From Siniperca chuatsi (Eukaryota; Chordata; Actinopteri; Centrarchiformes; Sinipercidae): DNA of 64,000 nucleotides. The notes below the pieces were generated by a model. It saw nothing but the letters and a program-made list of their open reading frames with translations, was not told the DNA's origin and searched no databases. Numbering within the stretch: the stretch's first letter is position 1; every line of letters starts with the position of its first letter. Made by a program: the position numbers and the translations under genes. Below, in pieces: positions 1-11,204 of the stretch. The DNA lies in assembly GCF_020085105.1 (NCBI RefSeq), contig NC_058055.1, positions 9,951,822-10,015,821 on the forward strand, in the 5' to 3' direction.

Positions 1-685
1 TTGGTTGGTAAATCAATTGAGTCAGCGTCCAGTCAGGAGAAACCAGGAAAGCTGACTCACAAATTCTCATTTCAACACTGGGTGCTCTAATCCAAACACA
101 CCTCCTCATCACTCTGCCTCTGTGTGGTCGGTGACATAAGAGAGAGGCCTCGGGGGTTATTTTGTTTGTTCAATTTTTTATTTTTTTGGGGGTGGGGGCT
201 GAAGAGTTTGGTTAGTGTCAGGTTCTCAGAGATAAAAACACACAAATCAGCATCTAGGGTGCTCCGAGTGGCAGCATTAACTGGCATCTTGAAATTATTC
301 TGGTTGAGTGCGAGAAGAAGATTCATATTTTGGAATCTTATTTTCGTATAGTAGATGGCTCTTAGTCTTGCCTCAAAGCATCACATTAGTTGATGACAAA
401 TACAACAATGAGATTCTACTGTAGGTGGAATAAGCTTATGTGTCTTTTATACACAATGTTTTGATTGTATGTGTTTCCTTTTTTAATAAAAAATTGGATT
501 TCTCAAAATGAATTAGTTGTCTAGATGTGTGTGGTCTCGTTCTTTCATGATTTCTGTCTGTGTTAAGCCAGCATAGGCTTCAAGAGCTATTCACCAGCAC
601 TGGGACTGAGTCATATGAAGTCTTTATGATCGTAGGGTCATAAACATGCACCGAAGGCAAAAATTCAAGAGTTACAGAATACTGA

Positions 686-713
686 GACTGTCTATCGACT
701 GTGATAGACAGTC
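686..713. repeat. perfect 11-bp inverted repeat (hairpin)
   Basis: GACTGTCTATC (686-696) is followed by the 6-base loop GACTGT and the exact reverse complement GATAGACAGTC (703-713). The loop repeats the first six bases of the arm. There is no adjacent gene, and its function is unknown. Confidence 0.85.
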
Positions 714-1932
714 GTAAACCTGATTGTACTGTTTGCAGCTGCATTAATGCACTGAAAGCTGGGGTGAGTCAGATGAGGAACAAACAAGGTTGAGCTGTGA
801 CGCATCATGCTCTGCCACAAATAGAAAATGCAGATGCTGGAGGATCATGGGAAACAAAATGGATCAGTGTATAAAGATGTAAAGGTCGCTTTAAAGGATG
901 CTAAGGGGGCAAAGCAAAGTGTGTCAAATGTACATGCTGGTAGAACAAATGAAGAAAAGGTGACAAAGTGTATAAATCAGCTGTGTTACCGTGTCAAAAA
1001 AACAGCCTGATTATTAATCTCTATTAAGTGATTAATGAAAATCAGACCTACTTTACTTGAACTTTCCAGCACTGATAATATTAAGTGACTAAAATGTGAC
1101 ATAAAAAGGCAGAGTTATCACAACAGTGGGAATAGCAGTGTGCAGATGTTCAGTTTCTGGGTTATGGCAGGTAAAGATTGTGTTGGCCAAAGCTTGTGTT
1201 CTATACTTCGTCAGGATTAAAAATAGGCTCAGGATTAGGATTACATAGTCTGTATGTATGTAGAAATCTAGCAATATACAAATGATGCTGGTGTTTTTCA
1301 TCAGGTAATTGGGTATCAGTAGTGGAGTACCCATATAGTGTGTTATTGGAAAAGTTTGTATAATCTATATGAAGCATTTAGGAACTAGAAACATACTGAT
1401 CAACCTTCACAGGACTCCAAATAGACAGCTCTCTAAATTATGTAGCATTTTTGTGCAAATGTATCAGACAAAGAGGTGAAGCTGATGCTTAGGGTTTATT
1501 GTAATGTGGTAAAAGCCACTGGGACTTCTTTTGTTCCTTTTTTTTCAGTGAATACAATATTTCAAGTGTCCTTGGTGTACCTAATAACAGCATATTCTTA
1601 TAGTATGTCAGTACTGAGGAGGACCAGCAGGAGGGTGGGCGTACGGGCTGACAAAGCATGCAGGCTAATGCTTTAAACAACAACAGGCTATTACTGTAAT
1701 TCTTGCTCACCTGCTTTGTTTTGGAAATGAATGCAATTAACTTTAAAGTATTATTAAAATGTTAATACTAATTTTGAACCATACACTGGATTGGCTGAAA
1801 ACAAACCCAAATGCTGCAAACTGGCCTGATTGAAAATCAACTTGTGATGCGTTTACAGGAGTTAATATGAAATCAGGGAAAAAACAACCAATTTTTTTAA
1901 GTGACTTACAATGTAACCACTCAAATAAATAG

Positions 1933-1977
<45 letters not shown>
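1933..1977. repeat. (AAT)n microsatellite
   Basis: Pure trinucleotide AAT/TAA tandem array of about 14 units. It produces a spurious poly-isoleucine reading frame on the minus strand. Confidence 0.95.
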
Positions 1978-3344
1978 TAAATAGTGTCTTTCTGTATCAT
2001 CTTAGGTCATAAATGTGTATAAAGAGATACATATCAATTCCCAATTTTTCAAGTATTTATCTCTGACCACTGCAAAGGTAAAGGTTTGTGCACTTTTCCA
2101 TGTCAATAATGTTGCCAAGAAACCTGCATTTGATCAGAAGATACAATCTAGTAAAACCTGAAGTTGCTCAAAGTAACCCTGAACATGTGATTATATTCCA
2201 TAATTTAATTAAAAGTGCATGCAAAGACAATCATACAAATGAACTTAACTGCAACACCAATGGAAGACTCCAGACAAAGAGCAGTTGTGTTATATTTATT
2301 ACCACAATAACACAACAATCTGAGCAACTAGATATCATAACAGGAATATTTGAATTTTTCTACTGGTGAAACAGTTCCTTAATGATACACAACATACCCA
2401 AAGTCTCAAGATAGATACATCACTTTAAAGTTACGTAGGGCACTACTGCACACAGTATTTTAGATGTCTTCAATATTTAGTTGGAGATTCACAAGCATGT
2501 CAGAAACACCTTTATTACTCAACAATAGCTATGTGCATTTACATTGTGCTTCAGTCTCAGATTTAGTGTGAACAGCCCACATATCCTAACATGTGCTTAA
2601 ATTGTCTTTTTTATTTTTAAATACTGAGTACATGTACTGTAGCTATGCATACACAGTGAGCAAACACACAGGGACAGAGCGCGATAACTGCTGGCTGCAT
2701 CATAGACTGTTTGGATAATTGAAATGTGCAGTAACATTTTTGCTCACAATGGCAGGCAAAACCCCGACAGAACTGAGATTCACTATGTCCACTACAATAA
2801 ACAACTGTCACCATGTAACACACACACACAGAAAGTCTACTTAGCCTGTAGAAGATGGCAAGTTTGAGGGGAAAAACAGAATTCAACACGCTCTCTTCAC
2901 TTTAGATTTGTGAAGATATTTTCGTCAAAATTAGAGACAGCCAAGGCTTTCTTCTTAATGCCATCAGCCGGCAAATCCTTGTGCTGTTTCTCTGACATGG
3001 AATAGGAGAATTGATTTGATAAAATGCAGGGTGAATTGGCCACAATTCCTGGTTTATAACTTCTAGCACTATGCCAACAGAATTGCAATGCAAAAGCATG
3101 GCTAAACACTCCCTAAGACCATAACATCTGTCACTGATTTGGATCATAGCAACTCTGAGTTTGGTTTTATATTCTAAGTGGTTGTGGGGAAATTATTAGG
3201 GAGGGGGGAGACGGGGTCAGAAAATGGGCAGAGTATTTTATTCTATCGACTCAAGGCAGGGGAAGGTCTTTTTTTCTCGTTCTACATTTATATGCTTCAG
3301 CTTTTCTTTGTAGTGTAGTTAATAGTTACATAAATAAGCTTTTA

Positions 3345-3778
3345 GTGTTCAAAGAAAACTCATGCTTTTTATTATGAGTGATGGGGTCCGGCAAGAACAC
3401 ATATTTGTCTGCCCAAGTTTGAACAGTTTTGGTTATTTCACATGAGGAATGTCTGTATTTCTGTTTTTGTCATTTTGCTGGAAAAAGGTGATGTCATGTA
3501 TTTCTACGAACCAATCAGGATTTAGCAACATTTGAATCAAAATCTGTTAAGAGTTGGTGGGATGTTTGCTTATGTTGCCAGGCCACTGTCAGTAAAATCT
3601 GGTCAAACTACACCCATACAGTCCTGATGAAGCAGATTGGCTGAGTTTTAGAGTGTTAAACTCTTAATGTACAATAAATAAAGATGTTTTCCCGAACTTT
3701 AACAATGATTGTTCCTTATATTGTCATGAATATTTCATGTTTAGAGAAATACTTCAGATAAGTTTTCAGGGGCCTTAA
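3345..3778 (-). mobile_element. non-autonomous DNA element, GGCCCCTGAAAAC-ended family, copy A
   Basis: Read on the minus strand, this segment aligns by eye with 21946-22390. Both start TTAA(A)G(G)CCCCTGAAAAC, share a middle stretch around a TGACATCACCTTTTT motif, and share a GGACCCCAT block near the far end. Copy A is more decayed at the low-coordinate end, so that boundary is approximate. No coding capacity. It lies in the probable downstream flank of the TENT5 gene. Confidence 0.7.
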
Positions 3779-4572
3779 TAACCCTCAGGAAGCCTTGCTT
3801 TTACAAAGTGAAACAGGTTCAGCACCCCACACCACCCCAAAGATTTCCATACAGTCCCCAATGGAACTGAATCTTGGATCTCTTGTTTCTACCTTTGAAA
3901 TTAGGTGTTTACATTCACAAATACAGAACTTACAATATCATGGAAATACCACAGCAACTTTTGTCTAATGTATACCCTCAGTAAATGGTGTCCTATTTCT
4001 ATACAGTGAGTACACAGGAATAACCACGTGCTGAAATTTACTCCACAGAGACTGATGAGTCACAAAACAGCTATGTGGGCTTTTAACCCCTCAGAAACGG
4101 TAAGGATTTATCATTATCAAACTTGAACTAAATCAAGATTTTTGCTGCCGACAGGTGTTTCATAGATTATAGTTTTATGTTACAGAAGTTTATCTTCTAG
4201 CCATGAAGAATTATCTCATTACAACATTCTCCAGTATAGTGACCAGTATAGAGCCCTGCCACAACTGAGCTGAAACAGCCGTAAACAAAGTCCCTCCACT
4301 TCAGTGAACTCCTCTCTACAAGCTCTCTGAAAAGTGTGCTCTCTGCGTTTCTTTCCTTTTCAAAAGTGTTCATCTTGAAAGGGTGACATGTTTTGCCTCC
4401 AAACCCCTTTCAGTTCTGACCTTTCATGTCGTAAGCAGGAGGGATTTCAAAGCATTAAACAACACTGCGCACGTGGTTGCCTGTTGTTGTTAAAACTTCC
4501 ATTTGTGCCTGTGCTTGCAGAGCACCATGCTGAAAGCAGCCTACATGCCTCCCTGTGGGCATGTCACTGTAG
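3779..4572 (-). other. probable 3' UTR/downstream flank of the TENT5 gene
   Basis: There is no coding signal. Directly downstream of the tent5d stop codon on the minus strand, so part of it is expected to be 3' UTR. I could not identify a convincing single poly(A) signal. Confidence 0.45.
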
Positions 4573-6873
4573 CTACACCAGGCCAGTCTGCATGTGGACA
4601 TGTAGAGGGTAGGGGTGGTAGACGAGTGGGGGCTGGGCCTGGGTGATGAAGTAGCTGCTGTAAATTGGCTCTGTCATGTACGGAGCCGGCTGATAGAAAC
4701 AGGTGACGTTGGCCGTGTTGGGGATGGCGTTCTGCTCGCCCAGCACCCTCAGAGCCAGGACCGTGATCATATTGAGCGTCTGTCTCCTCTCGTGTCCCAT
4801 CAAACATACCGTGCTCTCATCTATCACACGCCGCAGGGTCATCAGGTAGTCGTACTTGCTCGCCTCCTCGTTGCCAATGAAATGGCACTGCAGGTAGGCC
4901 TCAATCTTCCGCTGCTGCTCACTTACGTCAGGAAAGTCGATGAAAAAGCGGGAGCACATGTATCGCTCCAAGGACTTTATCTCTGTCTCGCTGGCTGGTC
5001 TGAAGTTCCTCACCAGCAGGTCGCTGTATTTTAGCAGGCCCCCTCCTCGGATTTCCTCTGGGTTGCGGGTGGCGATGAGGCGCTGCCGGAGGTGGTCCAT
5101 CGCCTGTTCAAAGTCACCGTACATGCACTCTGCTTCGACAGTGATGGTGGGTTCCTCTGCTGCCCCGGCACATGAGCTTGCCCCGCAGCTCTTCGGGACA
5201 GTGTCTGCCAGCGCAGGTGTTTGCTCATTGATCTGAGGCTGTGGGGCTACACTTGCTGTACTTGTGTGGCTTTGAGTCTCTGAATCAGGAGGCTTCTTCG
5301 AGTGTTTTGACTTAACAGTTTGTTCTACAGTTTCATTGGAGCCAATCCCACCCTCAGGTGTACTGGCTGGACTGTATGTGGGAACTGTAAGAGTGTCTAA
5401 GGTCTCCGGCTTGGAGGCTGGAACATTTGAGCAATGAACTTGAGCGCTGTCCTGTAAACAAGGCTTTGGCTGAAGTGGTTTGGGGATTTCTATTGGTGGA
5501 AACAGCTGTGTTGTAAGATCTGACAAATCAGTCAGTAAAGACCATTTCTCAGGCTTGCTAATCATCTTCCGTGACATTTTTCTTTGTAATTTTGGTGAGG
5601 GGCAGTAGTCCGGTACAATGTCCTGTGATGTGCTGCAAGTTTTCTTAGCTGGAGGAGGAAAGGAAAATTCAAGATGTGGATCTTGTAGGTTTGGGGTGTT
5701 TTCAGTCCTGCAGATTACAGAGTCGACTTTGACCTGAGTAATTTCTTCACAATGGACTTTTTCCTGTGGAGCTGACCTTTCTGTATGCGTCACAGACGCC
5801 GGCTGGGAAGCTTGTGGCGCAGATAGCTCTTCGTTACTCTGTAGCTTTAAACATGCATGTGTCATCAGTGGATCCCTGACGTCTGTAAATAAAGTTTTAG
5901 GGGATGAAACTAAAGGATAATCGCTGTGAAACTGTCCTTTCTCTTCTCCATTTTTTTCACATAGCTCAAACACAATGTCCTCCTCTGAATGAACATCCTC
6001 TATGCCATCCACTTCCTCTTCCTCCTGCTGCAAGTTAATGCTGTCAGGTTCTGACACCTCCTGTGCCTCATGCTCTTCATCTACATGCTCAACCTCTGCA
6101 TGTGGAAGCTCTGTCTCAAGCACAGAAACTGCTTCATCCTGGCGCCGACTTTCTCCGCTGGTTGCCATTGATAAGTCTTTTTCTGCTTCCACATCCTGAG
6201 TAACGCTTGATTGCTCTTGCTCTTTGTTTTTGTCCTCATTGTCTCTTTTAGACAAATTCCCAGCATTCAATGCCAACTTTCCTCCTTGTTTTCTTTCAAT
6301 CTCCCAGTAAGACTCCAGCATACGATCAAGTATTATCTGGAAGGAATCCACACTGAATTCAAACTGTCTCCGAAGGGAACTAACAAATCTGAGCCCCATG
6401 GTTTTAGCTCTGTTGTTAGACAGCGAGATAAGGCTCCATCTGTCATGCTCATTGAAAACTTTCACCATCTTTTGCACATAGGCCTCCTTCATTGTCAGGC
6501 AGGTGATCTTGCGTCTGTTAACGCCACAAGGGAGGAGGTCTCGGAGGCTGCCCAGCACCACCTCCTTAATTACCTGGAGGTCCTCCTGCCTGGGCAACTC
6601 CACTCCAAAAATGATGTCTAAGTCTCTATAGCCCAGGCTGTTATCCCTCACCAGGACGTGGCTGGCAGTCGCGCCATTAAGTCGTATATCTTTCACCTGG
6701 ATGTCTCTTTCGAGCAGCCGATCCTTCACCACACGAATGATGTCTTTCGCTCTCACCTGCAGTGTAGGAAAATTTCCTCGTCCATGGATGGGGATTACCT
6801 CAGTCAAAACCTTGTCCAGAGCTTGGATTTGCTCGAGGGTCAAGTTGTGGAACCTCTTCTCCGTTTGAAGCAT
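4573..6873 (-). CDS. tent5d: TENT5/FAM46-family terminal nucleotidyltransferase with a large central insert
   Basis: Single uninterrupted coding exon of 766 codons. TENT5 proteins are non-canonical poly(A) polymerases that extend mRNA tails. The N-terminal block (about 7-192) holds the nucleotidyltransferase core with IPIHGRGNFPT, the LNGATASHVL segment and the catalytic pair in GYRDLDIIFG (D84, D86), then FEFSVDSFQI with a third acidic residue (D176). The C-terminal block (about 578-766) has ECMYGDFEQA, EIRGGGLLKY, LERYMCSRFFIDFPD, STVCLMGHERRQT and CFYQPAPY, all family hallmarks. Usual family length is about 390-440. The excess is a low-complexity, acidic and S/T/P-rich insert at about 193-577. 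The start follows an apparent splice acceptor (TTTCACAG) a few bases upstream, so a further 5' exon is likely. Paralogue assignment to TENT5D rests on overall resemblance plus human X synteny (near ATRX); family membership is certain, the letter less so. Confidence 0.93.
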   Translation of the reverse strand: MLQTEKRFHNLTLEQIQALDKVLTEVIPIHGRGNFPTLQVRAKDIIRVVKDRLLERDIQVKDIRLNGATASHVLVRDNSLGYRDLDIIFGVELPRQEDLQVIKEVVLGSLRDLLPCGVNRRKITCLTMKEAYVQKMVKVFNEHDRWSLISLSNNRAKTMGLRFVSSLRRQFEFSVDSFQIILDRMLESYWEIERKQGGKLALNAGNLSKRDNEDKNKEQEQSSVTQDVEAEKDLSMATSGESRRQDEAVSVLETELPHAEVEHVDEEHEAQEVSEPDSINLQQEEEEVDGIEDVHSEEDIVFELCEKNGEEKGQFHSDYPLVSSPKTLFTDVRDPLMTHACLKLQSNEELSAPQASQPASVTHTERSAPQEKVHCEEITQVKVDSVICRTENTPNLQDPHLEFSFPPPAKKTCSTSQDIVPDYCPSPKLQRKMSRKMISKPEKWSLLTDLSDLTTQLFPPIEIPKPLQPKPCLQDSAQVHCSNVPASKPETLDTLTVPTYSPASTPEGGIGSNETVEQTVKSKHSKKPPDSETQSHTSTASVAPQPQINEQTPALADTVPKSCGASSCAGAAEEPTITVEAECMYGDFEQAMDHLRQRLIATRNPEEIRGGGLLKYSDLLVRNFRPASETEIKSLERYMCSRFFIDFPDVSEQQRKIEAYLQCHFIGNEEASKYDYLMTLRRVIDESTVCLMGHERRQTLNMITVLALRVLGEQNAIPNTANVTCFYQPAPYMTEPIYSSYFITQAQPPLVYHPYPLHVHMQTGLV

Positions 6874-7726
6874 CCTTACCTGTGAAATAGAGGTCTGACA
6901 TATGTATCACATTATGTCTGATGTGAGGAATAATGGACAATGAAAGGTTGAAGCAGTGCAACAGAGCAGAAAACGTATTGTAATCTAAAAAAACTGTTTT
7001 TTCTTAGAATAACAAAATCCACTAGCCTTTCCCTTTTGTCTTCTGTGCAATAAGTCCTTTTCAAATAGCAATGCGCGCAGAAAATCACCCCCCCCCCCCT
7101 TTACACGTTGTCTGTGTCATCCCAGCACCTTGTCTACATCTGTATCCTTTAGAATATGTTTCACTCATTTGTTTACTTGCTAGCATTTGCTGATTTGTTT
7201 TCCTCTTCTCCTGAGAGGCTCAAATGCAAAAGCGCAGTCAGACAAATACAAACAACTGTGCTGAAGGCTTTTGTCAGAGATATTTTCACCATCATTCCTC
7301 TCTGACTGCATTTTTTAGCATAAAAGGACAGCAACAAACCCAAAGTGAGTCTGGTTTGCTACCACTAGGTGGCAACAGCATCATAACATATGGCAAAGTC
7401 AACTGAATGGCATGATACATGAGCTACCAGTGATGCCGTGTAAATGATTTAATTTTCCCACATTGAGCTTCTTTGTTATTTCTTAAACGGATCATGCCAG
7501 AATACATTTGACATTTGCTTCAACCAATCTAATGCAGACAACACATTTGTAAGATGTGACTGGTTGAGCTGTAAAATAAGATGGATGTGCTTACTTTGCA
7601 ACCCCTCCCACAATGCATTGAGTTTTGAAAGGGAGTTTTTTTTCCTGACAGTGATTCAATACATTCCAGTAGTGTTATGAACGGCACCAGCTATTTCTCA
7701 CACAATTTTACTTAACAAACATTGAT

Positions 7727-7759
7727 TGGCGACTACTGATAAACATTCAGTAGTCGCCA
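7727..7759. repeat. perfect 13-bp stem hairpin
   Basis: TGGCGACTACTGA (7727-7739) pairs exactly with TCAGTAGTCGCCA (7747-7759) around a 7-base loop. It lies in the probable tent5d intron. GC-richer than its surroundings; could be a foldback remnant or a transcribed structure. Confidence 0.85.
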
Positions 7760-8775
7760 TGTTGAAATTCCTCCATGATCATGCGCCCGTCTGCTGGTTA
7801 CAGGTGACTCACCTGTCTGTCATCCACTGCGGGGACAATCTGGTTGATAGATCTATAAGGGACAGGTTGGACTTGTCTGTTTATATTGCACCTGTCTGTA
7901 TAAGCTCTCTTTCTCTGAAGTAGGAGTGCTGAATCTAGGCTTGTCATAATAAACAAGGCATATGATGCTGTGGTTATACACTGGACTGCATTATGTTACT
8001 AATAAACAGCATGCTGTTGATTGACAATGTACTAATTCCTGCTGTTATAATGTGACAACATTGAATTTGTAAGAGGGGAAAAGGTACGTCATCATAAATG
8101 TACGCTGACTCACTCACTACTGAGGCAAATGTCATATTTTTAGCTTTAAAGGACCTTCATACTCTCAGATACCTTTATCACAACATTAGGGTTAAGTTAA
8201 GGGTCTTCAGAGTGCTTTGAAAGATAAATGCTCTCATCATCCCTTACACTGTATGCAATAAAATATCCTTAACTTGTGCTTTTAATGATCTACTTTCAGA
8301 TTTTGTTTTGCCTTGCACATCATGCTAATACAGTATATACAGTATATATACATTTCTAAAAAGGAGGAGGTTGAATTTGGACATTTCTCACTAGATTTTT
8401 TCCTGTTCTGTTTTTTCTGAGTGTGTACATTTAAGTGTGTATGTAGCTACAGTATATAAATAGGAACATTTAGCATATTACATTTTTGCCACTGGTTGTG
8501 CTGCTATTTCTTTTCCTGCTGTTCCACCATACTAATACTAGCAAATAATTTCCCCCCAAATTTAATCAAAATCAATGTTCATGAAGTTTAATGTTTGAGT
8601 TAAAGATACGTGAATCGGGGCAATTTACTAAAGCCTGACATAATGTGAAGATGCACCAACTGTCAGGTCACCAGATCTATGGTGCTTTAAGTATCGCCTA
8701 AGATTATTATTATTATACTCACTTATTTTGTGTATAAGGTCAAAGGTGATTCCTATTAACATCCTTAATGTACAC

Positions 8776-9238
8776 TTAAAGGGACAGTTCACCCCAAAAT
8801 CAAAAATACATCTTTTTCCTCTTACCTGTAGTACTATTTATCCTTCTAGATTGATTTGGTGGGAGTTGCCAGGTTTTGGATATATCGGCCGTAGAGACGT
8901 CTCCCTTTCTTGAATATAATGGAACTACCTTGACCTTGTTGTAAGCAGTTTCATGTAGGAACTATTTTCTTTCTACCGATTATTCCTACATGAAACTGCT
9001 CACGACAAATCTGTGGTTTTTCAAATGTATTTTTTTTTATATATTTTTTTTTTTGCTGCTTTGAGCACCACAAGCCGAGTGCCATATAGTCCCATTATAT
9101 TCAAAAAATGCAGACGTCTCCACGGTCGATATCTCCAAAACTCAGCAACTCACAGCAAAATAATCTAGATGGATAAATAGCACTACAGGTAAGAGGAGAA
9201 ATATGTATTTTTGATTTTGGGGTGAACTGTCCCTTTAA
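8776..9238. mobile_element. TTAA-ended MITE (AAAGGGACAGTTCACCCC family), full-length copy
   Basis: Terminal inverted repeats run TTAAAGGGACAGTTCACCCC at the left end and its reverse complement at the right end, followed by matching sub-terminal sequence (CAAAAATACAT, CTCTTACCTGTAG). An internal 18-bp palindrome built on TTCCTACATGAAACTGCT lies near 8945-9002. There is no ORF. TTAA at both termini suggests piggyBac-type mobilisation (inference). A shorter relative is at 55731-55899. Confidence 0.88.
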
Positions 9239-10365
9239 GCAAAATGCTGGTTAAATGTCATTATGCAATCAGAAATTGCTACCCAGTATGTGCCAAATGT
9301 ACTAAGCAGTGATTTGATTTATATCACATATTGTTCTGTTATTTTCATCTAATTATATTTGAGCATTTTTTAGATATAGTTTGATTAAAGATAGAAGGTA
9401 ATGTAAGTGTTAAAAATAGTGTTGCATTTTAATAAATTTAATTAAATATAGCCAGAGTGACTAAAGTTTAATGTAAATACCTATACTTATGTCAGTGGGG
9501 AAAAAATAGCTAACCATGTTGATTTTACTTGTCTTGTTTTCAAACTGGCCTGGTGATGTTAGGTATAAACAGCACTTGATCATCTGTTGAGTGCACAGTG
9601 TGTGAACAGGCCACTACATCCTCAGCCTGTGTTAGCACTTGGCGGTCATCAGTGTAAACGCAGGCAGTGGCAGTAACTCGGGGCAGAGAGAAGCATGGCC
9701 CACAGCAGCCTCTAGTGAATCTCAGGGGTTACATCAGCTCGGTCCTGCAGCAGGACTGCTCTCCTGCCACTTGGCTTCTTTATAGATAAGACTATATGAG
9801 TCATACAGCCCCTGAATGAAGCATCACTGGCTTTCCCTGTGCGCAAAAACGACACAAAATGCACCACTTATGGTGGCGCTTAGGGTTGTGAAATTCATAA
9901 AATAGCCAATCAGTAAGCCTGGGAAATGGATTACAGCACATTACAGACTATATTATTCAGGCTATAAATTGTCGTGATCTGGATGCATACATACTGGTGG
10001 ACATTTTTTTTAAACACTCATATGACCAACACATTTTGCACAGGCCACTTTTGTTCTTTGATGTTTCACTACAGCCTTTACATGTTGTCCCCTGAACTCA
10101 AAATGTTGTCCATGTAGCAACTAACTAACTAAATCACCACTTAGTTCAAAATGAGCCCAGCATCTGTATTTTATGATACATTTATATTCGTTACAAGACA
10201 CAAATGCAGTTCACAAGTTGACAGCCAGTCTAAGTAGGCTAAATAAACAGGCTGATATTTTGGCTGAAAATGGGCATACTGGAGGGGGGGAAAACAGTAA
10301 CGTTAACTGCGTTTTGCCACTATGAGACACAATAATACAGCAGCCGCACATTATTAAAAACTCAC

Positions 10366-10560
10366 CTGGTTTGTGGCCAAATTAAAATGGAAAGTAAAGC
10401 CAGAGCAGCAACACAAGAAAAGAAAAAACACAGAGATATCCAACAGGTTTATCCGACCCCGTTGGAGAGGTTGATGCTGAAGTTAACACGGACAGTTTCC
10501 ACTCAGCAGCAGGAGCACTGTTTCCATGGCAATCAGGCGTCACGAAATTTACGGTAAATC
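10366..10560 (-). other. tent5d: probable 5' UTR exon of the TENT5 gene
   Basis: On the minus strand a consensus donor CAG|GTGAGT ends an exon at 10366, just inside a CpG-containing, promoter-like region. Its other boundary (about 10560) is a guess. The coding exon begins at an acceptor with no in-frame upstream ATG visible, so a non-coding first exon is expected. This is inferred from splice signals only. Confidence 0.4.
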
Positions 10561-11204
10561 ACGACGCTCTGTCTCTCTCTTAACTACCCAGTGACAACCA
10601 CTTAAGTTTGAAACAAACAATGTATCTTGGCGCCATCCAAACGCATCTTAACAGTTTGATAAAGTTTGACTTTTATTGGTGGAGCATACCGCTATGTCAG
10701 GGTGAACTACCGGCGTGCCACCGCACTGCCGAGCTGTTGCGGGGTGAACATCACATCAGACGGAGTGAGTCATCCTCTCTCCCCGCCGTGATCCACACCG
10801 TAAATCTAATCATCAATCAACCGCCTTCACCGCCCACTACTCCGCCGGTACAACGCTACATCCACCTTTATCTCACTGCATTCATTCACTACACAGTAAC
10901 AAGGCGGGAGCCCGAATTAAAACATTAAAAGTATCGTGTTTTAATGTTTTTTTTCTGTCATTCACGTTTTGCGAAGAGGAGGGGGGCAGCTCTCGTGACG
11001 TTGAGTGGAATACCACCACCACGTGACGCTGACGTCGTCCATATTTTGGTAAGACATCAGGAAGTGCGGAAGAAGGCGAAGACCGAAACCCGAAGGGCTG
11101 AAGTTTTACTGACTAGTTTTGCTTTATTTAACACATTTTTCCCCGTGGACTGTCCGTAAGGATTTTATCGTGTAATTGTTGGATTCGCGAAGAGTCGCCT
11201 CAAG
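10560..11204. promoter_or_regulatory. probable divergent promoter of tent5d (-) and chmp1b (+)
   Basis: The region between the two 5' ends is richer in CpG than its surroundings. It contains the E-box CACGTGAC (11020-11027), close to the CLEAR consensus GTCACGTGAC, a CRE-like TGACGTCG (11030-11037), and ETS-like AGGAAGTG and GCGGAAG sites (11058-11072). The chmp1b ATG lies about 135 bp further on. Motifs are seen; promoter activity is inferred. Confidence 0.5.

Larger units (their letters stand above)
1..3344. other. gene-free AT-rich stretch
   Basis: No exon, splice-framed ORF or conserved protein is recognisable on either strand. The open frames here are short and low-complexity. It contains an 11-bp hairpin (686-713) and an AAT microsatellite (about 1933-1977), listed separately. 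The right part may belong to the 3' UTR of the minus-strand TENT5 gene, but I cannot place its poly(A) site: several AATAAA hexamers occur on the minus strand. Confidence 0.6.
6882..10365 (-). other. probable 5' UTR intron of the TENT5 gene
   Basis: The interval between the acceptor just before the coding exon and a strong donor at 10360-10365 has no coding signal. It holds a perfect hairpin (7727-7759) and a 463-bp TTAA-ended MITE (8776-9238), plus ordinary AT-rich sequence. Confidence 0.5.

Noticed and set aside
1743-2000. Minus-strand poly-isoleucine frame
   Set aside because: It is the translation of the AAT microsatellite.
10608-10928. Plus-strand frame of 106 codons in the divergent promoter
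   Set aside because: Low-complexity, no homology, and it overlaps the presumed regulatory region and tent5d first exon on the other strand.
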